A stretch of DNA of 12,074 nucleotides, from assembly GCA_023230795.1 (NCBI GenBank), contig JALNWR010000076.1:1-12074 (forward strand), given 5' to 3'. Below, piece after piece: positions 7,399 to 12,074 of the stretch. Position 1 is the stretch's first letter. Every line of letters begins with the position of its first letter. A program made the translations under genes and the position numbers. The notes beneath the pieces are model-generated. The model was not told the origin of the DNA. It searched no databases and saw nothing but the letters and a program-made list of their open reading frames with translations. Source of the stretch: Candidatus Cloacimonadota bacterium. GTDB taxonomy: Bacteria; Cloacimonadota; Cloacimonadia; Cloacimonadales; Cloacimonadaceae.

Positions 7399-7558
7399 CC
7401 TTGAAAGACTTTAGGAATACCGACAATCCACCCTCCTTGAAAGACTTTAGAAATACCGATAATCTACCCTCCTTGAAAGACTTTAGAAATACCGATAATC
7501 TACCCTCCTTGAAAGACTTTAGAAATACCGATAATCTACCCCCCTTGAAAGACTTTAG
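7399..7558 (+). repeat. 36-bp tandem array (four units plus a partial fifth)
   Basis: Units start at 7399, 7435, 7471 and 7507. Each begins with CCTTGAAAGACTTTAG followed by a 20-bp linker starting RAATACCGA. Units 2 and 3 are identical; unit 1 differs at three linker positions and unit 4 at one. The fifth CCTTGAAAGACTTTAG (7543-7558) is the head of the composite element that follows. Because 36 is divisible by 3 the array reads as a 12-residue peptide repeat, but it lacks a ribosome-binding site and I do not call it coding. The core AAAG-A-CTTT is a dyad, like a protein-binding site. It is not CRISPR because the linkers are nearly identical. Confidence 0.9.
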
Positions 7559-7646
7559 GTGCCGGTTTCAACCGGCACATCGCGGGGCAGCTGTCCGGCC
7601 AAGACTTTTCCTGGCCTTTTAAGGCCAGGCACACGGACCTATATTT
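7543..7646 (+). repeat. Composite two-hairpin element, copy 1
   Basis: Order of parts: head CCTTGAAAGACTTTAG (7543-7558); hairpin I GTGCCGG-TTTCAA-CCGGCAC (7559-7578); 22-nt spacer (7579-7600); AAGACTTTT (7601-7609); hairpin II CCTGGCC-TTTTAA-GGCCAGG (7610-7629); tail CACACGGACC then TATATTT (7630-7646). Both hairpins are perfect 9-bp stems with 2-nt loops. Copy 2 repeats the arrangement on the opposite strand with different stem sequences. I do not recognise a named family. It resembles REP/BIME-type repeats (conserved head plus palindrome) in general plan. Confidence 0.85.
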
Positions 7647-7708
7647 CTGAATTTACGATGCATTATACAGGCGCACTACGAATTGAGCTCTATCTGATTA
7701 TACATTAG

Positions 7709-7733
7709 GGAGAGAGAGAGAGAGAGAGAGAGA
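7709..7733. repeat. GA dinucleotide microsatellite
   Basis: About 12 uninterrupted GA/AG dinucleotides between the two inverted copies of the composite element. Such tracts are prone to slippage. No gene or clear promoter adjoins it, so there is no evidence for phase variation. Confidence 0.9.
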
Positions 7734-7773
7734 AACAATACCGCAAGCTTTAGCTATCACCGGGATATACCTT

Positions 7774-7805
7774 GAAAGGGCATAGACTCGCTATCTGTCC
7801 CTTTC
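7774..7805. other. Stem-loop between the two element copies
   Basis: GAAAGGG (7774-7780) pairs with CCCTTTC (7799-7805), and inside it ATAG pairs with CTAT. It is preceded by ACCTTGAAAG, sharing CCTTGAAAG with the element head, so it may be a decayed third copy. It lacks the AAGACTTTT part. Confidence 0.45.
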
Positions 7806-7836
7806 GCTGCCAAATCAAAACCGCTCAGGGAAATAG

Positions 7837-7942
7837 AAAATATAGCTGCGGATGCCCCGCCTTCAAAGGCGGGGAAAAAGTCTTGTCGCGCGTGTTAGTT
7901 AAGTGAATGGCGGCTAAAGCCACCAGCTAAAGTCTTTCAAGG
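7837..7942 (-). repeat. Composite two-hairpin element, copy 2 (inverted)
   Basis: Read on the minus strand from 7942: head CCTTGAAAGACTTTAG (7942-7927, identical to copy 1); hairpin I CTGGTGG-CTTTAG-CCGCCAT (7926-7907, outer pair mismatched, one G-T pair); 22-nt spacer (7906-7885) unlike that of copy 1; AAGACTTTTT (7884-7875); hairpin II CCCCGCC-TTTGAA-GGCGGGG (7874-7855, perfect 9-bp stem); tail CATCCGCAGC then TATATTT (7854-7838). The spacer length matches copy 1 exactly, while stem sequences differ and remain paired. Confidence 0.85.
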
Positions 7943-8370
7943 CAAAACAAAGATATACGCTTTCTCGCATCTTATCTATGATAAATATTGCTTGCCTTTT
8001 TCTTTAGCTCAGCATCTATAGCTGTCTTTCATCTAATATCATAAAAACTGGTTCAGCCTTCATCTTGAGCCAGCATCAATAGATTTCGCTTGATTCTCTC
8101 CTCCAAGCCTCTCTTCCCACTATCTTTGAACTTGCAGCTAATTCGTTTTTAACTCGAATCCACTCGAGGCTTCGAGTCAGCTCGAGTTAAAAACGAATTG
8201 AAATCAAATGTATGGCAAAGGGCTGATGCAGCCTGAATGGTCATGCCTTTCTGCCCTGATCAATTGTGTTCGCTATGCATTTTTTAAAAAGAGGCTGCAG
8301 AAAGCCACGATATTATGACGCAGTAAAGCTATTCACAAGTAATCATTTTTGCTGTGTATGAGCTCCTGAG
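7943..8370. other. Gene-free stretch with small repeats
   Basis: No supportable gene here. It holds a possible stem CTGGTTCA/TGAGCCAG (8048-8055 with 8066-8073, one G-T pair), a direct repeat CAGCATCWATAG (near 8009 and 8071) and the 60-bp hairpin listed separately. A 36-codon frame from 8209 has no ribosome-binding site or recognisable product. Confidence 0.5.
8140..8199. repeat. 60-bp near-perfect inverted repeat (hairpin/cruciform)
   Basis: The 18-nt arm AATTCGTTTTTAACTCGA (8140-8157) is perfectly repeated in inverse at 8182-8199. Inside, after a 4x4 internal loop (ATCC/CAGC), ACTCGA (8162-8167) pairs with TCGAGT (8172-8177) around GGCT. CTCGA/TCGAG occurs four times. There is no T-tract after the stem on either strand, so it is not a standard terminator; the T5/A5 runs lie inside the stem. 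It sits about 515 bp beyond the rarA stop codon. Confidence 0.9.
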
Positions 8371-8678
8371 ATGACTATAATGGCAATTCTATATTACCGT
8401 GATCCCGATTTTGAAGCGAATGTTGCAAATCTGAAAAACGAGATACCTGGACATCTGCAATGGCTAACATCATATCTTTAATTGCTATTATAGACATTAG
8501 AACTCGATTTTTTGGGGGAATACCTTACAACCACAGGACAGACAAAGAAGATGCACTTCGAAGGATAAAGAACGCAATGCCTCCACTAAATGAGCTCGAT
8601 AAGAACTTTCGTAGCAAATACGTAAATACTCTGAAATTTATCGAAACAGCTATTGATTATAATATGCTTAGTGTCTGA
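8371..8678 (+). pseudogene. Possible frameshifted small gene, unrecognised
   Basis: Two overlapping plus-strand frames could be one broken gene of about 100 residues. Frame 1 runs 8371-8481 (36 residues) and contains ILYYRDPDFEANVANLKNEIPGH split by a TAA stop. Frame 2 is open from about 8415 and ends at 8678; from its ATG at 8460 it encodes 72 residues, with a charged helical C-terminal half (EDALRRIKNAMPPLNELDKNF). The 67-bp overlap would let one indel join them. Neither start has a convincing ribosome-binding site. It is the only candidate gene on the plus strand and I do not recognise a family. It could be a relic, a sequencing error or chance. Confidence 0.3.
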
Positions 8679-8714
8679 GGACTGCTCCATCCTAAACAAC
8701 TGATCCTATCCCCT

Positions 8715-10019
8715 CTACCTATCCCTCAACTTCTCCCACCACGCTATCCGTTTAGCGATATCCTTTTCAAAGCCAAATTCGCCGGGTTCATAATAGACCT
8801 GCTCCTGCATTTGCTCTGGAAAATACTTCTCATAGTGGTATTTATGTTCGGAATCGTGGTCGTATTTATAGCCTTTGCCATAGTCCAGGTCTTTCATCAG
8901 CTTAGTGGGGGCATTGCGGATATTCAGCGGAGCTCCGTAGTGGCTGGTTTTACGGGCATCTTCGGCAGCGGCGCCGTAGGCCTTATAGAGGCTATTGCTC
9001 TTGGGTGCTGTAGCCAGATAGACCGCAGCTTGGGCCAGGGCATTGCTGGCTTCCGGCATACCGATGAAGAGCAGGGCATCCTTGGCGGCCAGAGCTTGAA
9101 TAAGCGCATTGGGATCTGCCAGGCCGATATCTTCACTGGCAAAGCGGATCATGCGGCGCACCACATAGCGCGGGTCTTCTCCCGCCTCCAGCATGCGCGC
9201 CAGCCAGTATAAAGCGGCCTGAGGATCGCTGCCGCGCATAGATTTGTGCAAGGCCGAGATGAGGTTGTAATGCTCCTCACGGTTCTTGTCATAAAACATG
9301 GTCTTTTTGGCCAGAGCATTGGCCAGCACCTGAATTTCAGGATGGGGATTTTCTTGCAGATAGCCCTGGATGAGCTCCAGCTCGTTCAGCGCCCGCCGCG
9401 CGTCGCCCCCGCTATTTTGCGCCATCCAGCCAATGACCTCTTCATCGATCTTTAGATCTAACTCTTTAAAGCCCCGGCGCAGAATCTCGGCCAGGTCTTC
9501 TTCCTGCAAAGCTTCCAATACAAAGACATGGCAACGGGAGAGCAGAGCCGGAATCACTTCGAAGGAAGGGTTTTCCGTGGTGGCTCCGATCAGGATGATA
9601 GCCCCGCTTTCCACATATGGCAGGAAGGCATCCTGTTGAGACTTATTGAAACGGTGAATCTCATCGATGAAAAGCAGGCTGCGCTCCCCTGCAGTGCGAT
9701 GCAGATAATCCGCCTCTTTCATCACCGCTTTCACATCCTTGATGCCGGACATCACCGCACTGAAATGGATAAAGCGCAAGGAAGAAGAGCCTTCGATGAT
9801 GCGGGCAATGGTGGTTTTCCCGCTACCCGGCGGGCCCCAGAGAATAAAGCTGTGATAGCTATCGGTGGCTATCATCTGCGCCAGCAGGGAATCCGGCGCA
9901 GCGAGCTTTTCCTGCCCCTTTAGCTCATCCAATACCTTCGGGCGTAGCTTCTCCGCCAGCGGTGCCTGGCGCGTGCCCAGCTCCTGCTCTTCAAAGAGAT
10001 CGCTTTGGTTTTCGAGCAA
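8715..10019 (-). CDS. rarA: Replication-associated recombination protein A (RarA/MgsA, AAA+ ATPase)
   Basis: A 434-residue AAA+ ATPase of the RarA/Mgs1/WRNIP1 family, related to clamp-loader subunits, which acts at stalled or gapped replication forks. Visible features: N-terminal PLAEKLRPKVLDELKGQEKL (20-39); Walker A GPPGSGKT (62-69); Walker B LLFIDEIHRF (115-124); sensor 1 GATTENPSFE (145-154); the arginine finger in LLSRC (159-163); sensor 2 GGDARRALNELE (204-215). The C-terminal tetramerisation domain includes MRGSDPQAALYWLARMLEAGEDPRY (261-285) and the late motif YGAPLNIRNAPTKLMKDLDYGKGY. Length is normal. The start is a TTG at 10019, two bases after the stop of the ferritin-like gene. 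No earlier in-frame start fits and the next Met (residue 49) would cut into the domain. A weak GGAA lies 8 nt upstream, consistent with coupled translation. Last gene of a three-gene operon. Confidence 0.95.
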   Translation of the reverse strand: MLENQSDLFEEQELGTRQAPLAEKLRPKVLDELKGQEKLAAPDSLLAQMIATDSYHSFILWGPPGSGKTTIARIIEGSSSLRFIHFSAVMSGIKDVKAVMKEADYLHRTAGERSLLFIDEIHRFNKSQQDAFLPYVESGAIILIGATTENPSFEVIPALLSRCHVFVLEALQEEDLAEILRRGFKELDLKIDEEVIGWMAQNSGGDARRALNELELIQGYLQENPHPEIQVLANALAKKTMFYDKNREEHYNLISALHKSMRGSDPQAALYWLARMLEAGEDPRYVVRRMIRFASEDIGLADPNALIQALAAKDALLFIGMPEASNALAQAAVYLATAPKSNSLYKAYGAAAEDARKTSHYGAPLNIRNAPTKLMKDLDYGKGYKYDHDSEHKYHYEKYFPEQMQEQVYYEPGEFGFEKDIAKRIAWWEKLRDR

Positions 10020-10021
10020 GC

Positions 10022-10489
10022 TTAATGTTCCATAAAGCCGTCAAGTTCAGAAGAGTCGTACCACTGCAGGATGCCGTGCAGCTTCTCAATCTCGGCAAAA
10101 AGCAGTTCTTTGTGCAGCTCTTCTTCCCGGGCAAGCTGTTCTAATAGCGCTTTGGTATCCGCATCTTCACTCTGCTCAGCGAGCTTGAGATAGATGTTTT
10201 GGGCCAGTTCTTCGCGAGAGATGGCAAATTCCAGCACAGCTTTGGGGTCGTCCAGCTTGAGGCCTTCCATTTGCATGTCCAGATTTCCGATCAGCTCCAG
10301 CTTTTGGCCGGGAAATTCCTTGGCATACAGCCCGCGCACCTTTTGTTCGTGATCAGTTTCATACTGCACCAGCTGATTGTAAAATTGTGCAGTTTCTGCA
10401 TTATTAAAACTTTTGGCCAGGGCCTTGTAGAGATTCTGGGAACGGATTTCTGCCTCGATGGCGATGCGATAAGCGTCTTTGCGATTCAT
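10022..10489 (-). CDS. Rubrerythrin/ferritin-like diiron protein
   Basis: A 155-residue four-helix protein of the ferritin-like superfamily. Helix 1 has AIEAEIRSQNLY (10-21, E14 seven residues before Y21), helix 2 has ETDHEQK (44-50, ExxH with E44 and H47), helix 3 has AISREELAQNIY (89-100), and helix 4 has REEELHKELL (121-130, ExxH with E123 and H126). This is the internally repeated E...ExxH pattern of a diiron site. There is no C-terminal CxxC rubredoxin domain, so it is not a classical two-domain rubrerythrin. A role in oxidative-stress protection or iron handling in an anaerobe is likely but unproven. AGAGGT lies 8 nt before the ATG at 10489. Genes on both sides are 15 and 2 bp away, indicating one operon with the permease and rarA. 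Confidence 0.85.
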   Translation of the reverse strand: MNRKDAYRIAIEAEIRSQNLYKALAKSFNNAETAQFYNQLVQYETDHEQKVRGLYAKEFPGQKLELIGNLDMQMEGLKLDDPKAVLEFAISREELAQNIYLKLAEQSEDADTKALLEQLAREEELHKELLFAEIEKLHGILQWYDSSELDGFMEH

Positions 10490-10504
10490 AATTGTACCTC
10501 TTTT

Positions 10505-11752
10505 TTATGCATTCCGGCGGATAAGCTCCACCGCGTTAATTTTCTTTAGATTGTTTAGGGGAAACAGCACGCTCAGCCAAGTGAGCAGATAGGATACAGC
10601 GATTACCAGCAGATAATCCGTAAGCTGCATCTTCACGGGCAGAGTAATGGCCTGATCCAGCTTGACCAGCCCGGTTTTATCCTGTATCACCAGCAGGATG
10701 GTGCTGAGGATTATCCCCAGGACTATGCCCATAGTGCAGATCATCATGGCCTGATACATAAAGAGTTTCCTGAGCTCTTCCCCCCTGTAGCCCAAGGCTT
10801 TGAGCAAGCCCAGTTCCGACTTTTTCTGACTGATCATTTTCAGCAGATTACCGGTAAGATTGAAGCTGGCAATGATAAACATAAATAGCAAGATCACAAA
10901 CATCAGGTATTTTTCAAAGCGGATGGCCCCATACAGCGAGGCATCGAAACTGCTCCAATCCTCGATCTTATATTCCGGAAAAAGCGAACTGAGCCGGGCT
11001 TGATGCTGTCGGCTTTTTTGCGGATTCGAGCTGCGGATTTCGATGTAATCCACCTGATGGTCATAAGAATTGAAAGCCTGCACTATAGGCAGCGGCACAT
11101 AAGAGTAGCTCTGATCATACTCCGGCATTCCGGCGGCAAAGATCGCCTTCACCCTCAGCTTTTTTACCATGGGCATCAGGCCAAAAGGCGTGGGTTGATT
11201 AAAGAGCAGCGAGATGAGCTGCACCTCGTCGCCCACATACAGCCCCATTTCCCCGGCCAATCCGGAGCCCAGGGCTATTCCGCCCTCGTTGAAGCTTTCC
11301 GGCTGAAGATCACCGGCAAGTATCCCATGCAAAGCATCTTTTTGACTCTGTTGATTCAGCAGAGGACTCACCGCTTTGTGCCGATAGGGATCGATGCCAA
11401 AGACCACCGCAGGGGCAGACTTTTGCCCGTTTCTGAGCAGCAATTCGGTGCGGGCCACCGGAGCCGCAGTAAATCCTTGCTCTTCCAGCTTTTGAATGAT
11501 AGGCTGATAATCCTCAAGCAGGCCGCCTTCCGGCTTTGAAAGCCTTAGTTCCGAAAGAGTTCCGATAATCCTGCCGCTGATGTCCTCCCGAAAGCCATTC
11601 ATCACCGAACTCACAGTGATCAAAGCCACCACGCCCAGAGTAATGCCAATCAAAGTAAGGATATAATCCCTGCTAATGCCCAGAGCACTCCTACCGGCAA
11701 GGTATTTGCGCGCAAGGAAATAGATACTGGCATTCGCTTTCGGTTTCTTCAT
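10505..11752 (-). CDS. LolC/LolE-family ABC transporter permease (FtsX/MacB-like)
   Basis: An inner-membrane permease of the LolC/LolE type, which extracts lipoproteins from the inner membrane for delivery to the outer membrane in diderm bacteria. Numbered from ATG 11752 (415 residues): YFLARKYL near the N-terminus; first membrane segment about 31-51 followed by VMNGF; a large periplasmic domain about 55-275; then three membrane segments near 283-303, 335-356 and 379-400. After the second segment comes the coupling-type motif KKSELGLLKALGYRGEELRKLF. The end NAVELIRRNA is typical. Length matches LolC/E. The frame also allows a GTG start at 11758 (417 residues); neither has a strong ribosome-binding site. 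No LolD-type ATPase gene is next to it, so the ATPase must be encoded elsewhere. First gene of the operon with the ferritin-like gene and rarA. Confidence 0.88.
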   Translation of the reverse strand: MKKPKANASIYFLARKYLAGRSALGISRDYILTLIGITLGVVALITVSSVMNGFREDISGRIIGTLSELRLSKPEGGLLEDYQPIIQKLEEQGFTAAPVARTELLLRNGQKSAPAVVFGIDPYRHKAVSPLLNQQSQKDALHGILAGDLQPESFNEGGIALGSGLAGEMGLYVGDEVQLISLLFNQPTPFGLMPMVKKLRVKAIFAAGMPEYDQSYSYVPLPIVQAFNSYDHQVDYIEIRSSNPQKSRQHQARLSSLFPEYKIEDWSSFDASLYGAIRFEKYLMFVILLFMFIIASFNLTGNLLKMISQKKSELGLLKALGYRGEELRKLFMYQAMMICTMGIVLGIILSTILLVIQDKTGLVKLDQAITLPVKMQLTDYLLVIAVSYLLTWLSVLFPLNNLKKINAVELIRRNA

Positions 11753-11764
11753 ATCCACATGTTT

Positions 11765-11786
11765 TTTTAGATAGATAAACAGTCAA
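11765..11786 (-). promoter_or_regulatory. Weak promoter-like site before the permease gene
   Basis: TTGACT (11786-11781) is followed by TATCTA and an A-rich tract leading into the start codon. It resembles the TTGACA boxes before leuS and the dehydrogenase gene but lacks CCCCTT, and a -10 at normal spacing would fall almost on the start codon. Confidence 0.25.
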
Positions 11787-11865
11787 GTAAGATTTTTGGC
11801 CTGCCCGCATAGTGTAGATAAGCAGGCATTCCTGCGCTCCTGCTCTTCGTCCCGGGAGGGGAATT

Positions 11866-11887
11866 TCGGAGCTATGACAAGCTCCGA
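11866..11887. other. Perfect 8-bp inverted repeat upstream of the permease
   Basis: TCGGAGCT and AGCTCCGA flank the 6-nt loop ATGACA. It lies about 110 bp upstream of the permease start. With no T-tract it may be an operator, a leader hairpin or a repeat relic. The rest of 11753-12074 holds no supportable gene. Confidence 0.5.
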
Positions 11888-11924
11888 TACATAGCCGGAT
11901 GATGCGATGCTCCACCATAGCTCC

Positions 11925-12005
11925 ATAGGGACGCCATTTTACATGAAAACCGATTTTTGGAGTTTACATGAAAAACCAGCCGGGGATTTGACGTACTGTC
12001 CCTAT
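11925..12005. mobile_element. Possible transposon end or 81-bp miniature element
   Basis: The 8-bp inverted repeats ATAGGGAC (11925-11932) and GTCCCTAT (11998-12005) bound an 81-bp segment. Inside, TTTACATGAAAA occurs twice in direct orientation (11938-11949 and 11963-11974) at a 25-bp period. Short internal direct repeats near an end are typical of IS21-family termini, where they bind the transposase. I see no transposase frame in the window, so this is a solo end or relic at most. Confidence 0.35.
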
Positions 12006-12018
12006 CAGGCGAATTTGC

Positions 12019-12033
12019 CTTGTTTAAAACAAG
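12019..12033. other. Short palindrome CTTGTTT-A-AAACAAG
   Basis: A perfect 7-1-7 palindrome in the gene-free right end of the window. It could be an operator for a gene beyond the window. No further support. Confidence 0.3.
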
Positions 12034-12074
12034 CGGTATGTTAGAGATTAGTTTACAGTAATGTGAGACCGAAG

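Noticed and set aside
7399..7558. CRISPR array
   Set aside because: The sequences between the 16-mers are nearly identical rather than unique, there are few units, and no cas gene is present.
7401..7622. Repeat protein with a 12-residue unit (LKDFRNTDNLPS)
   Set aside because: It starts at TTG without a ribosome-binding site, the periodicity follows from the 36-bp DNA repeat, and the frame runs on through the hairpins of the composite element.
8140..8199. dif/XerCD site or integron attC
   Set aside because: No dif-like 28-mer and no GTTRRRY/RYYYAAC boxes; the stem is uninterrupted, unlike attC.
8209..8319. 36-codon plus-strand frame
   Set aside because: No ribosome-binding site, no similarity that I recognise, and it lies in a repeat-rich non-coding area.
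11691..11918. 75-residue minus-strand frame overlapping the permease start
   Set aside because: Different frame from the permease, low-complexity content and no ribosome-binding site; it covers an inverted repeat.

Overview
The window comes from a bacterial chromosome. All eight confident genes lie on the minus strand: housekeeping genes (leuS, rarA), cell-envelope genes and a ferritin-like protein. Gene content and style (LolC/E-type permease, dense intergenic palindromic repeats, YprB-type nuclease) suggest a Gram-negative, diderm anaerobe of the FCB/Cloacimonadota type. That assignment is an inference from recall; no marker in the window proves it.

Region by region, in minus-strand transcription order: (1) 11753-12074 is gene-free, with small inverted repeats and an 81-bp segment that looks like a transposon end or miniature element. 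(2) 8715-11752 holds a likely operon: LolC/E-type ABC permease, rubrerythrin-like diiron protein, and RarA, with gaps of 15 and 2 bp. (3) 7032-8714 is almost gene-free and rich in repeats. It holds a degraded plus-strand ORF pair, a 60-bp near-perfect hairpin, two inverted copies of a composite ~105-bp two-hairpin element, a 36-bp tandem array made from the head of that element, a GA microsatellite and degenerate ~46-bp repeats. (4) 2465-7031 holds leuS, then a GNAT-like acetyltransferase and a CE4 polysaccharide deacetylase, probably co-transcribed. (5) 838-2370 is a nucleotide-sugar dehydrogenase with its own promoter-like site and a clear intrinsic terminator. (6) 1-744 is a YprB-like DEDD exonuclease cut by the window edge.

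The dehydrogenase (UDP-sugar acid synthesis), acetyltransferase and deacetylase fit surface-polysaccharide synthesis and modification. The LolC/E-like permease fits lipoprotein release. RarA acts at stalled replication forks, and the YprB-like protein is probably a nucleic-acid-processing nuclease. No defence system, CRISPR array, RNA gene or complete transposase was found.

The most interesting signal is the composite element at 7543-7646 (+) and 7837-7942 (-). Both copies have the same layout: a head CCTTGAAAGACTTTAG, a hairpin, a 22-nt spacer, AAGACTTTT, a second hairpin, and a CTATATTT tail. The four stems differ in sequence, but pairing, length and the loop type TTTNAA are kept. This is the pattern expected when structure rather than sequence is maintained.
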